64,000 nucleotides of DNA from positions 4,650,001 through 4,714,000 of the forward strand of contig NZ_CP033068.1 in NCBI RefSeq assembly GCF_003668995.1. The letters are read 5' to 3'. Position 1 is the stretch's first letter; every line of letters begins with the position of its first letter. Under the pieces are notes generated by a model. The model had not been told where the DNA came from, did no database searches, and saw only the letters and a list, made by a program, of their open reading frames with translations. Shown piece after piece: positions 36,301 through 51,300 of this stretch. A program made the translations under genes and the position numbers. Origin of the DNA: Flavobacterium sp. 140616W15 (lineage in GTDB: Bacteria; Bacteroidota; Bacteroidia; Flavobacteriales; Flavobacteriaceae).

Positions 36301-39300
36301 CTACTAAACAAGGTTCTATATGTGGAGCTGGAAGCGTAACACTAGAAGCTACGGCATCATCAGGCGCAACAATCAATTGGTATGCGAATCTGACAGATGT
36401 TACACCATTAGGAACAGGAACGAGTTTTACTATACCAAATTTATCAACAAGTACAACTTATTATGTTGGAGCTACTACAGCCGCTGGTTGTACTACGGCA
36501 TCAAGAATTGCAGTTGCTGCAGTTGTAAATACAGCTTCTACAATTGTATTTACTAGTGGGGCACAAAATCCTGCAGTTTGTACAGTAACAGCGATTCCAA
36601 CAACTGTTTATACTTTTGGTGGCAGTGCTACAAATGCTATAGTCACAAACATACCAGCAGGACTAAGATGGGATGTAGATCCAAATGCAAAAACAGTAAC
36701 TATTTCAGGAACCCCAACAACAGGAGGTACTTATACAATAACTACTGTTGGACATACAGCACCTTGTACAGAAGTTACTATAGAAGGAAAGGTAACGGTG
36801 AGTGCGTCGATTCCACAACCAACAGCAAACATAGTAACACAACCAACTTGCGCAACAGCTACAGGAAGTTTTACAATCAACAATTATAACTCATCTTATA
36901 CTTATACAATAGCCCCATCAACAGGAATATCTCAAGGGGGTAGCACAATAACAGCACCAGCAGGGAGATATAAAGTAACAGCAAAATCTGGAAGTTGTAC
37001 ATCAGTAGCATCAGCAGATGTTGTTATTAATGCACAACCAGCTACACCAGATCGACCAGTTGCAGGTGTGGTAACACATCCAACATGTGCTGAAGCAACA
37101 GGAAGTTTCCAGATTACAGGATTCGTTAGTACAAGCACTTATACTTTTACACCAGCAATAGCTGCTTCTAACATTTCGAGCACTGGATTAGTAACAGCTG
37201 TGGCAGGAACAACATATACATTTAAAGAAACAAATGCCGTAGGTTGTACGTCGTTGGCATCAGCAAATATTGTTGTAAATGCGCAACCAGCAATACCAGA
37301 TCAACCAATAATTACAACTACGGCAGCTACGTGTTCAATAGCATCGAGTAGTAAAATAGATAATTATGTTACAGGTAATACCTATATTTTTAATCCAACA
37401 GGACCAGCGGTTTCTAATAGTGGATTAATAAGTAATATGACAATTGGAAAAAACTACACGGTTAGCTCAGGAAATGGAAAATGTACTTCATTAGCATCAG
37501 CATCATTTAGTAATGCCGCTCAATTAGCTACACCAGTAAAACCAATAATTACAACTACGGCAGCTACGTGTTCAGCAGCATCAAGTAGTAAGATAGATAA
37601 TTATGTTGGAGGTAATACATACACTTTTGATCCAGTAGGACCAACAGTTGATACCTTAGGTCTTATTAGTGGAATGATAATTGGAACAGGTTATACGGTT
37701 ACCTCAGGAGATTTAAATTGTACATCATTAGCATCAGCATCATTTAGTAATGCCGCTCAATTAGCTACACCAGTAAAACCAATAATTACAACTACGGCAG
37801 CTACGTGTTCAGCAGCATCAAGTAGTAAGATAGATAATTATGTTGGAGGTAATACATACACTTTTGATCCAGTAGGACCAACAGTTGATACCTTAGGTCT
37901 TATTAGTGGAATGATAATTGGAACAGGTTATACGGTTACCTCAGGAGATTTAAATTGTACATCAGTAGCATCAGCATCATTTAGTAATGCCGCTCAATTA
38001 GCTACACCAGTAAAACCAATAATTACAACTACGGCAGCTACGTGTTCAGCAGCATCAAGTAGTAAGATAGATAATTATGTTGGAGGTAATACATACACTT
38101 TTGATCCAGTAGGACCAACAGTTGATACCTTAGGTCTTATTAGTGGAATGATAATTGGAACAGGTTATACGGTTACCTCAGGAGATTTAAATTGTACATC
38201 ATTAGCATCAGCATCATTTAGTAATGCCGCTCAATTAGCTACACCAGTAAAACCAATAATTACAACTACGGCAGCTACGTGTTCAGCAGCATCAAGTAGT
38301 AAGATTGATAATTATGTTGGAGGTAATACATACACTTTTGATCCAGTAGGACCAACAGTTGATACCTTAGGTCTTATCAATGGAATGATAATTGGAACAG
38401 GTTATACAGTTACCTCAGGAGATTTAAATTGTACATCAGTAGCATCAGCATCATTTAGTAATGCCGCTCAATTAGCTACACCAGTAAAACCATTAATTAC
38501 AACTACGGCAGCTACGTGTTCAGCAGCATCAAGTAGTAAGATAGATAATTATGTTGGAGGTAATACATACACTTTTGATCCAGTAGGACCAACAGTTGAT
38601 ACCTTAGGTCTTATTAGTGGAATGATAATTGGAACAGGTTATACGGTTACCTCAGGAGATTTAAATTGTACATCAGTAGCATCAGCATCATTTAGTAATG
38701 CCGCTCAATTAGCTACACCAGTAAAACCAATAATTACAACTACGGCAGCTACGTGTTCAGCAGCATCAAGTAGTAAGATTGATAATTATGTTGGAGGTAA
38801 TACATACACTTTTGATCCAGTAGGACCAACAGTTGATACCTTAGGTCTTATCAATGGAATGATAATTGGAACAGGTTATACAGTTACCTCAGGAGATTTA
38901 AATTGTACATCAGTAGCATCAGCATCATTTAGTAATGCCGCTCAATTAGCTACACCAGTAAAACCAATAATTACAACTACGGCAGCTACGTGTTCAGCAG
39001 CATCAAGTAGTAAGATAGATAATTATGTTGGAGGTAATACATACACTTTTGATCCAGTAGGACCAACAGTTGATACCTTAGGTCTTATTAGTGGAATGAT
39101 AATTGGAACAGGTTATACGGTTACCTCAGGAGATTTAAATTGTACATCATTAGCATCAGCATCATTTAGTAATGCCGCTCAATTAGCTACACCAGTAAAA
39201 CCAATAATTACAACTACGGCAGCTACGTGTTCAGCAGCATCAAGTAGTAAGATAGATAATTATGTTGGAGGTAATACATACACTTTTGATCCAGTAGGAC

Positions 39301-42300
39301 CAACAGTTGATACCTTAGGTCTTATTAGTGGAATGATAATTGGAACAGGTTATACGGTTACCTCAGGAGATTTAAATTGTACATCAGTAGCATCAGCATC
39401 ATTTAGTAATGCCGCTCAATTAGCTACACCAGTAAAACCAATAATTACAACTACGGCAGCTACGTGTTCAGCAGCATCAAGTAGTAAGATAGATAATTAT
39501 GTTGGAGGTAATACATACACTTTTGATCCAGTAGGACCAACAGTTGATACCTTAGGTCTTATCAATGGAATGATAATTGGAACAGGTTATACAGTTACCT
39601 CAGGAGATTTAAATTGTACATCAGTAGCATCAGCATCATTTAGTAATGCCGCTCAATTAGCTACACCAGTAAAACCAATAATTACAACTACGGCAGCTAC
39701 GTGTTCAGCAGCATCAAGTAGTAAGATAGATAATTATGTTGGAGGTAATACATACACTTTTGATCCAGTAGGACCAACAGTTGATACCTTAGGTCTTATT
39801 AGTGGAATGATAATTGGAACAGGTTATACGGTTACCTCAGGAGATTTAAATTGTACATCAGTAGCATCAGCATCATTTAGTAATGCCGCTCAATTAGCTA
39901 CACCAGTAAAACCAATAATTACAACTACGGCAGCTACGTGTTCAGCAGCATCAAGTAGTAAGATTGATAATTATGTTGGAGGTAATACATACACTTTTGA
40001 TCCAGTAGGACCAACAGTTGATACCTTAGGTCTTATCAATGGAATGATAATTGGAACAGGTTATACAGTTACCTCAGGAGATTTAAATTGTACATCAGTA
40101 GCATCAGCATCATTTAGTAATGCCGCTCAATTAGCTACACCAGTAAAACCAATAATTACAACTACGGCAGCTACGTGTTCAGCAGCATCAAGTAGTAAGA
40201 TAGATAATTATGTTGGAGGTAATACATACACTTTTGATCCAGTAGGACCAACAGTTGATACCTTAGGTCTTATCAATGGAATGATAATTGGAACAGGTTA
40301 TACAGTTACCTCAGGAGATTTAAATTGTACATCAGTAGCATCAGCATCATTTAGTAATGCCGCTCAATTAGCTACACCAGTAAAACCATTAATTACAACT
40401 ACGGCAGCTACGTGTTCAGCAGCATCAAGTAGTAAGATAGATAATTATGTTGGAGGTAATACATACACTTTTGATCCAGTAGGACCAACAGTTGATACCT
40501 TAGGTCTTATTAGTGGAATGATAATTGGAACAGGTTATACGGTTACCTCAGGAGATTTAAATTGTACATCAGTAGCATCAGCATCATTTAGTAATGCCGC
40601 TCAATTAGCTACACCAGTAAAACCAATAATTACAACTACGGCAGCTACGTGTTCAGCAGCATCAAGTAGTAAGATTGATAATTATGTTGGAGGTAATACA
40701 TACACTTTTGATCCAGTAGGACCAACAGTTGATACCTTAGGTCTTATTAGTGGAATGATAATTGGAACAGGTTATACGGTTACCTCAGGAGATTTAAATT
40801 GTACATCATTAGCATCAGCATCATTTAGTAATGCCGCTCAATTAGCTACACCAATAGCACCTTTATTAAGAGTAATGACAGCTCCTACTTGTGCAAATGT
40901 TTTAGGAAGTTTTAGTATTGATAATTATGATGCTAATTATACCTATACAGTAACTCCATTAATAGGTGTAACTCAAAACGGAGGTATAGTAACCGCACCG
41001 TCAGGGAGTTATACGGTTATAGCTACCTTGGGAAGTTGTTCATCGGGAAGTTCGAGTGATATTGTTATGACTAATGTTATTTGTGCAAATACAGAAACAG
41101 CCCCATCAATCAATGGAAATACCGGAGGAACTACAGCGACATTAGTATCGAATGATACGTTAAATGGTAATAACGTTGTAATTGGAAGCAACCCAGGAGA
41201 AGTAACTTTAACTGGGGTAAGCGTACCAGCAGGACTTACATTGAATCCTGATGGAACAGTAACAGTTGCTCCAAACACCCCAGCGGATGATTACGATGTA
41301 GAATATGAAATATGTGAAGTAACTAATCCGACAAACTGTGATAAAGTTATTTCAATAGTAGTAGTTGGTAAACCAGTAATAGATGCAGTAACAGAAACTA
41401 CAGCATTGATCAATGGAAATACCGGAGGAACTACAATGACATTAGTATCGAATGATACGTTAAATGGGAATCAAGTTGTAATTGGAAGCAATCCAGGAGA
41501 AGTAACTTTAACTGGGGTAAGCGTACCAACAGGACTTACATTGAATCCTGATGGAACAGTAACAGTTGCTCTAAACACCCCAGCGGATGATTACGATGTA
41601 GAATATGAAATATGTGAAGTAACTAATCCGACAAACTGTGATAAAGTTATTTCAATAGTAGTAGTTGGTAAACCAGTAATAGATGCAGTAACAGAAACTA
41701 CAGCATTGATCAATGGAAATACCGGAGGAACTACAATGACATTAGTATCGAATGATACGTTAAATGGGAATCAAGTTGTAATTGGAAGCAATCCAGGAGA
41801 AGTAACTTTAACTGGGGTAAGCGTACCAACAGGACTTACATTGAATCCTGATGGAACAGTAACAGTTGCTCTAAACACCCCAGCGGATGATTACGATGTA
41901 GAATATGAAATATGTGAAGTAACTAATCCGACAAACTGTGATAAAGTTATTTCAATAGTAGTAGTTGGTAAACCAGTAATAGATGCAGTAACAGAAACTA
42001 CAGCATTGATCAATGGAAATACCGGAGGAACTACAGTGACATTAGTATCGAATGATACGTTAAATGGGAATCAAGTTGTAATTGGAAGCAATCCAGGAGA
42101 AGTAACTTTAACTGGGGTAAGCGTACCAACAGGACTTACATTGAATCCTGATGGAACAGTAACAGTTGCTCCAAACACCCCAGCGGATGATTACGATGTA
42201 GAATATGAAATATGTGAAGTAACTAATCCGACAAACTGTGATAAAGTTATTTCAATAGTAGTAGTTGGTAAACCAGTAATAGATGCAGTAACAGAAACTA

Positions 42301-45300
42301 CAGCATTGATCAATGGAAATACCGGAGGAACTACAATGACATTAGTATCGAATGATACGTTAAATGGTAATAACGTTGTAATTGGAAGCAACCCAGGAGA
42401 AGTAACTTTAACTGGGGTAAGCGTACCAGCAGGACTTACATTGAATCCTGATGGAACAGTAACAGTTGCTCCAAACACCCCAGCGGATGATTACGATGTA
42501 GAATATGAAATATGTGAAGTAACTAATCCGACAAACTGTGATAAAGTTATTTCAATAGTAGTAGTTGGTAAACCAGTAATAGATGCAGTAACAGAAACTA
42601 CAGCATTGATCAATGGAAATACCGGAGGAACTACAGTGACATTAGTATCGAATGATACGTTAAATGGGAATCAAGTTGTAATTGGAAGCAATCCAGGAGA
42701 AGTAACTTTAACTGGGGTAAGCGTACCAACAGGACTTACATTGAATCCTGATGGAACAGTAACAGTTGCTCCAAACACCCCAGCGGATGATTACGATGTA
42801 GAATATGAAATATGTGAAGTAACTAATCCAACAAACTGTGATAAAGTTATTTCAATAGTAGTAGTTGGTAAACCAGTAATAGATGCAGTAACAGAAACTA
42901 CAGCATTGATCAATGGAAATACCGGAGGAACTACAGCGACATTAGTATCGAATGATACGTTAAATGGGAATAACGTTGTAATTGGAAGCAACCCAGGAGA
43001 AGTAACTTTAACTGGTGTAAGCGTACCAACAGGACTTACATTGAATCCTGATGGAACAGTAACAGTTGCTCCAAACACCCCAGCGGATGATTACGATGTA
43101 GAATATGAAATATGTGAAGTAACTAATCCAACAAACTGTGATAAAGTTATTTCAATAGTAGTAGTTGGTAAACCAGTAATAGATGCAGTAACAGAAACTA
43201 CAGCATTGATCAATGGAAATACCGGAGGAACTACAGTGACATTAGTATCGAATGATACGTTAAATGGGAATCAAGTTGTAATTGGAAGCAATCCAGGAGA
43301 AGTAACTTTAACTGGGGTAAGCGTACCAGCAGGACTTACATTGAATCCTGATGGAACAGTAACAGTTGCTCCAAACACCCCAGCGGATGATTACGATGTA
43401 GAATATGAAATATGTGAAGTAACTAATCCGACAAACTGTGATAAAGTTATTTCAATAGTAGTAGTTGGTAAACCAGTAATAGATGCAGTAACAGAAACTA
43501 CAGCATTGATCAATGGAAATACCGGAGGAACTACAGTGACATTAGTATCGAATGATACGTTAAATGGGAATCAAGTTGTAATTGGAAGCAATCCAGGAGA
43601 AGTAACTTTAACTGGGGTAAGCGTACCAACAGGACTTACATTGAATCCTGATGGAACAGTAACAGTTGCTCCAAACACCCCAGCGGATGATTACGATGTA
43701 GAATATGAAATATGTGAAGTAACTAATCCAACAAACTGTGATAAAGTTATTTCAATAGTAGTAGTTGGTAAACCAGTAATAGATGCAGTAACAGAAACTA
43801 CAGCATTGATCAATGGAAATACCGGAGGAACTACAGCGACATTAGTATCGAATGATACGTTAAATGGGAATAACGTTGTAATTGGAAGCAATCCAGGAGA
43901 AGTAACTTTAACTGGGGTAAGCGTACCAACAGGACTTACATTGAATCCTGATGGAACAGTAACAGTTGCTCCAAACACCCCAGCGGATGATTACGATGTA
44001 GAATATGAAATATGTGAAGTAACTAATCCAACAAACTGTGATAAAGTTATTTCAATAGTAGTAGTTGGTAAACCAGTAATAGATGCAGTAACAGAAACTA
44101 CAGCATTGATCAATGGAAATACCGGAGGAACTACAGCGACATTAGTATCGAATGATACGTTAAATGGGAATAACGTTGTAATTGGAAGCAACCCAGGAGA
44201 AGTAACTTTAACTGGTGTAAGCGTACCAACAGGACTTACATTGAATCCTGATGGAACAGTAACAGTTGCTCCAAACACCCCAGCGGATGATTACGATGTA
44301 GAATATGAAATATGTGAAGTAACTAATCCGACAAACTGTGATAAAGTTATTTCAATAGTAGTAGTTGGTAAACCAGTAATAGATGCAGTAACAGAAACTA
44401 CAGCATTGATCAATGGAAATACCGGAGGAACTACAGTGACATTAGTATCGAATGATACGTTAAATGGGAATCAAGTTGTAATTGGAAGCAATCCAGGAGA
44501 AGTAACTTTAACTGGGGTAAGCGTACCAACAGGACTTACATTGAATCCTGATGGAACAGTAACAGTTGCTCCAAACACCCCAGCGGATGATTACGATGTA
44601 GAATATGAAATATGTGAAGTAACTAATTCGACAAACTGTGATAAAGTTATTTCAATAGTAGTAGTTGGTAAACCAGTAATAGATGCAGTAACAGAAACTA
44701 CAGCATTGATCAATGGAAATACCGGAGGAACTACAGCGACATTAGTATCGAATGATACGTTAAATGGGAATAACGTTGTAATTGGAAGCAACCCAGGAGA
44801 AGTAACTTTAACTGGGGTAAGCGTACCAGCAGGACTTACATTGAATCCTGATGGAACAGTAACAGTTGCTCCAAACACCCCAGCGGATGATTACGATGTA
44901 GAATATGAAATATGTGAAGTAACTAATCCGACAAACTGTGATAAAGTTATTTCAATAGTAGTAGTTGGTAAACCAGTAATAGATGCAGTAACAGAAACTA
45001 CAGCATTGATCAATGGAAATACCGGAGGAACTACAGTGACATTAGTATCGAATGATACGTTAAATGGTAATAACGTTGTAATTGGAAGCAATCCAGGAGA
45101 AGTAACTTTAACTGGGGTAAGCGTACCAACAGGACTTACATTGAATCCTGATGGAACAGTAACAGTTGCTCCAAACACCCCAGCGGATGATTACGATGTA
45201 GAATATGAAATATGTGAAGTAACTAATCCAACAAACTGTGATAAAGTTATTTCAATAGTAGTAGTTGGTAAACCAGTAATAGATGCAGTAACAGAAACTA

Positions 45301-48300
45301 CAGCATTGATCAATGGAAATACCGGAGGAACTACAGCGACATTAGTATCGAATGATACGTTAAATGGGAATAACGTTGTAATTGGAAGCAACCCAGGAGA
45401 AGTAACTTTAACTGGTGTAAGCGTACCAACAGGACTTACATTGAATCCTGATGGAACAGTAACAGTTGCTCCAAACACCCCAGCGGATGATTACGATGTA
45501 GAATATGAAATATGTGAAGTAACTAATCCAACAAACTGTGATAAAGTTATTTCAATAGTAGTAGTTGGTAAACCAGTAATAGATGCAGTAACAGAAACTA
45601 CAGCATTGATCAATGGAAATACCGGAGGAACTACAGTGACATTAGTATCGAATGATACGTTAAATGGGAATCAAGTTGTAATTGGAAGCAATCCAGGAGA
45701 AGTAACTTTAACTGGGGTAAGCGTACCAACAGGACTTACATTGAATCCTGATGGAACAGTAACAGTTGCTCCAAACACCCCAGCGGATGATTACGATGTA
45801 GAATATGAAATATGTGAAGTAACTAATCCAACAAACTGTGATAAAGTTATTTCAATAGTAGTAGTTGGTAAACCAGTAATAGATGCAGTAACAGAAACTA
45901 CAGCATTGATCAATGGAAATACCGGAGGAACTACAGCGACATTAGTATCGAATGATACGTTAAATGGGAATAACGTTGTAATTGGAAGCAATCCAGGAGA
46001 AGTAACTTTAACTGGGGTAAGCGTACCAACAGGACTTACATTGAATCCTGATGGAACAGTAACAGTTGCTCCAAACACCCCAGCGGATGATTACGATGTA
46101 GAATATGAAATATGTGAAGTAACTAATCCGACAAACTGTGATAAAGTTATTTCAATAGTAGTAGTTGGTAAACCAGTAATAGATGCAGTAACAGAAACTA
46201 CAGCATTGATCAATGGAAATACCGGAGGAACTACAGCGACATTAGTATCGAATGATACGTTAAATGGGAATAACGTTGTAATTGGAAGCAACCCAGGAGA
46301 AGTAACTTTAACTGGTGTAAGCGTACCAACAGGACTTACATTGAATCCTGATGGAACAGTAACAGTTGCTCCAAACACCCCAGCGGATGATTACGATGTA
46401 GAATATGAAATATGTGAAGTAACTAATCCGACAAACTGTGATAAAGTTATTTCAATAGTAGTAGTTGGTAAACCAGTAATAGATGCAGTAACAGAAACTA
46501 CAGCATTGATCAATGGAAATACCGGAGGAACTACAATGACATTAGTATCGAATGATACGTTAAATGGGAATCAAGTTGTAATTGGAAGCAATCCAGGAGA
46601 AGTAACTTTAACTGGGGTAAGCGTACCAACAGGACTTACATTGAATCCTGATGGAACAGTAACAGTTGCTCTAAACACCCCAGCGGATGATTACGATGTA
46701 GAATATGAAATATGTGAAGTAACTAATCCGACAAACTGTGATAAAGTTATTTCAATAGTAGTAGTTGGTAAACCAGTAATAGATGCAGTAACAGAAACTA
46801 CAGCATTGATCAATGGAAATACCGGAGGAACTACAGTGACATTAGTATCGAATGATACGTTAAATGGGAATCAAGTTGTAATTGGAAGCAATCCAGGAGA
46901 AGTAACTTTAACTGGGGTAAGCGTACCAACAGGACTTACATTGAATCCTGATGGAACAGTAACAGTTGCTCCAAACACCCCAGCGGATGATTACGATGTA
47001 GAATATGAAATATGTGAAGTAACTAATCCGACAAACTGTGATAAAGTTATTTCAATAGTAGTAGTTGGTAAACCAGTAATAGATGCAGTAACAGAAACTA
47101 CAGCATTGATCAATGGAAATACCGGAGGAACTACAGCGACATTAGTATCGAATGATACGTTAAATGGGAATAACGTTGTAATTGGAAGCAACCCAGGAGA
47201 AGTAACTTTAACTGGTGTAAGCGTACCAGCAGGACTTACATTGAATCCTGATGGAACAGTAACAGTTGCTCCAAACACCCCAGCGGATGATTACGATGTA
47301 GAATATGAAATATGTGAAGTAACTAATCCGACAAACTGTGATAAAGTTATTTCAATAGTAGTAGTTGGTAAACCAGTAATAGATGCAGTAACAGAAACTA
47401 CAGCATTGATCAATGGAAATACCGGAGGAACTACAGTGACATTAGTATCGAATGATACGTTAAATGGTAATAACGTTGTAATTGGAAGCAATCCAGGAGA
47501 AGTAACTTTAACTGGGGTAAGCGTACCAACAGGACTTACATTGAATCCTGATGGAACAGTAACAGTTGCTCCAAACACCCCAGCGGATGATTACGATGTA
47601 GAATATGAAATATGTGAAGTAACTAATCCAACAAACTGTGATAAAGTTATTTCAATAGTAGTAGTTGGTAAACCAGTAATAGATGCAGTAACAGAAACTA
47701 CAGCATTGATCAATGGAAATACCGGAGGAACTACAGCGACATTAGTATCGAATGATACGTTAAATGGGAATAACGTTGTAATTGGAAGCAACCCAGGAGA
47801 AGTAACTTTAACTGGTGTAAGCGTACCAACAGGACTTACATTGAATCCTGATGGAACAGTAACAGTTGCTCCAAACACCCCAGCGGATGATTACGATGTA
47901 GAATATGAAATATGTGAAGTAACTAATCCAACAAACTGTGATAAAGTTATTTCAATAGTAGTAGTTGGTAAACCAGTAATAGATGCAGTAACAGAAACTA
48001 CAGCATTGATCAATGGAAATACCGGAGGAACTACAGTGACATTAGTATCGAATGATACGTTAAATGGGAATCAAGTTGTAATTGGAAGCAATCCAGGAGA
48101 AGTAACTTTAACTGGGGTAAGCGTACCAGCAGGACTTACATTGAATCCTGATGGAACAGTAACAGTTGCTCCAAACACCCCAGCGGATGATTACGATGTA
48201 GAATATGAAATATGTGAAGTAACTAATCCGACAAACTGTGATAAAGTTATTTCAATAGTAGTAGTTGGTAAACCAGTAATAGATGCAGTAACAGAAACTA

Positions 48301-51300
48301 CAGCATTGATCAATGGAAATACCGGAGGAACTACAGTGACATTAGTATCGAATGATACGTTAAATGGGAATCAAGTTGTAATTGGAAGCAATCCAGGAGA
48401 AGTAACTTTAACTGGGGTAAGCGTACCAACAGGACTTACATTGAATCCTGATGGAACAGTAACAGTTGCTCCAAACACCCCAGCGGATGATTACGATGTA
48501 GAATATGAAATATGTGAAGTAACTAATCCAACAAACTGTGATAAAGTTATTTCAATAGTAGTAGTTGGTAAACCAGTAATAGATGCAGTAACAGAAACTA
48601 CAGCATTGATCAATGGAAATACCGGAGGAACTACAGCGACATTAGTATCGAATGATACGTTAAATGGGAATAACGTTGTAATTGGAAGCAATCCAGGAGA
48701 AGTAACTTTAACTGGGGTAAGCGTACCAACAGGACTTACATTGAATCCTGATGGAACAGTAACAGTTGCTCCAAACACCCCAGCGGATGATTACGATGTA
48801 GAATATGAAATATGTGAAGTAACTAATCCGACAAACTGTGATAAAGTTATTTCAATAGTAGTAGTTGGTAAACCAGTAATAGATGCAGTAACAGAAACTA
48901 CAGCATTGATCAATGGAAATACCGGAGGAACTACAATGACATTAGTATCGAATGATACGTTAAATGGGAATCAAGTTGTAATTGGAAGCAATCCAGGAGA
49001 AGTAACTTTAACTGGGGTAAGCGTACCAACAGGACTTACATTGAATCCTGATGGAACAGTAACAGTTGCTCTAAACACCCCAGCGGATGATTACGATGTA
49101 GAATATGAAATATGTGAAGTAACTAATCCGACAAACTGTGATAAAGTTATTTCAATAGTAGTAGTTGGTAAACCAGTAATAGATGCAGTAACAGAAACTA
49201 CAGCATTGATCAATGGAAATACCGGAGGAACTACAGTGACATTAGTATCGAATGATACGTTAAATGGGAATCAAGTTGTAATTGGAAGCAATCCAGGAGA
49301 AGTAACTTTAACTGGGGTAAGCGTACCAACAGGACTTACATTGAATCCTGATGGAACAGTAACAGTTGCTCCAAACACCCCAGCGGATGATTACGATGTA
49401 GAATATGAAATATGTGAAGTAACTAATCCGACAAACTGTGATAAAGTTATTTCAATAGTAGTAGTTGGTAAACCAGTAATAGATGCAGTAACAGAAACTA
49501 CAGCATTGATCAATGGAAATACCGGAGGAACTACAGCGACATTAGTATCGAATGATACGTTAAATGGGAATAACGTTGTAATTGGAAGCAACCCAGGAGA
49601 AGTAACTTTAACTGGGGTAAGCGTACCAGCAGGACTTACATTGAATCCTGATGGAACAGTAACAGTTGCTCCAAACACCCCAGCGGATGATTACGATGTA
49701 GAATATGAAATATGTGAAGTAACTAATCCGACAAACTGTGATAAAGTTATTTCAATAGTAGTAGTTGGTAAACCAGTAATAGATGCAGTAACAGAAACTA
49801 CAGCATTGATCAATGGAAATACCGGAGGAACTACAGCGACATTAGTATCGAATGATACGTTAAATGGGAATAACGTTGTAATTGGAAGCAACCCAGGAGA
49901 AGTAACTTTAACTGGTGTAAGCGTACCAGCAGGACTTACATTGAATCCTGATGGAACAGTAACAGTTGCTCCAAACACCCCAGCGGATGATTACGATGTA
50001 GAATATGAAATATGTGAAGTAACTAATCCGACAAACTGTGATAAAGTTATTTCAATAGTAGTAGTTGGTAAACCAGTAATAGATGCAGTAACAGAAACTA
50101 CAGCATTGATCAATGGAAATACCGGAGGAACTACAGTGACATTAGTATCGAATGATACGTTAAATGGTAATAACGTTGTAATTGGAAGCAACCCAGGAGA
50201 AGTAACTTTAACTGGGGTAAGCGTACCAGCAGGACTTACATTGAATCCTGATGGAACAGTAACAGTTGCTCCAAACACCCCAGCGGATGATTACGATGTA
50301 GAATATGAAATATGTGAAGTAACTAATCCGACAAACTGTGATAAAGTTATTTCAATAGTAGTAGTTGGTAAACCAGTAATAGATGCAGTAACAGAAACTA
50401 CTCCATCAATTAATGGAAATACTGGAGGAATTACACGATCATTGACATTTAACGATACATTAAATGGAGCTTTTGTTGTAATCGGAACAAACTCAGGAGA
50501 CGTAATTTTAACAGTAGTGAAAGTACCAACAGGATTGACATTGAATCCTGACGGGACAGTAACAGTTGCTCCAAACACACCAGCAGGGAATTATAATGTT
50601 GAGTACAGAATATGTGAAGTAACGAATCCATCAAACTGTAGCACTGTAACTTCAGTAGTTGTAGTAGGTGCAGCAGTAATTGACGCAACAGATGATAATG
50701 TAATTTTTGCGGATGGTATTAATGGATCATTAGAGGTAATCAATGTATTAGATAATGATATGTTGAATGGTATTAAAATTACTAACCCAGCGATTGTTAC
50801 TTTGAAAGATTTAACAAATATACCAGGAATTACATTAAATGAAGACGGAACTATAGATGTAGCACCAAACACAGCAGGAGGAGTTTATGTACTTACATAT
50901 CAAATTTGTGACGCTATAAATAGATTAAGTTGTGTTACGGCTAAAGTTACAATCTTTGTAGAAGTACCATCAATTGCAGTTGTTAAAACAGCAGTGTTTA
51001 ACGATGAAAACAAAAGTGGTTATGCTAATGCAGGAGAAACAATAACGTATAAATTCAAAATTACAAATACAGGAAATACACCTCTTTTCAATGTTATTAT
51101 TGATGATCAACTTCCAGGACTTATTATGTTAGGAATGCCGATATCATTAGCGGTAAATGAAATAGACGAACATTCTTTTATCGGTACTTATGTTGTTAAA
51201 CAATCAGATATCAATGCTGGTAAAATAATTAACCAAGCAACAGTATTTGGAACAAGTGCAAATGGAATTACAGTTGAGGATAAATCAGATAATCTAAGTG

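Noticed and set aside
37521..50400. Regularly spaced direct repeats that might look like a CRISPR array
   Set aside because: Units are 237 and 300 bp, fully coding in one long frame, with no unique spacers and no cas genes.
41009..50578. Series of 95-codon antisense frames repeating every 300 bp on the minus strand
   Set aside because: They are mirror frames of the array B codons, created by the repeat itself; there are no promoters or starts of their own.
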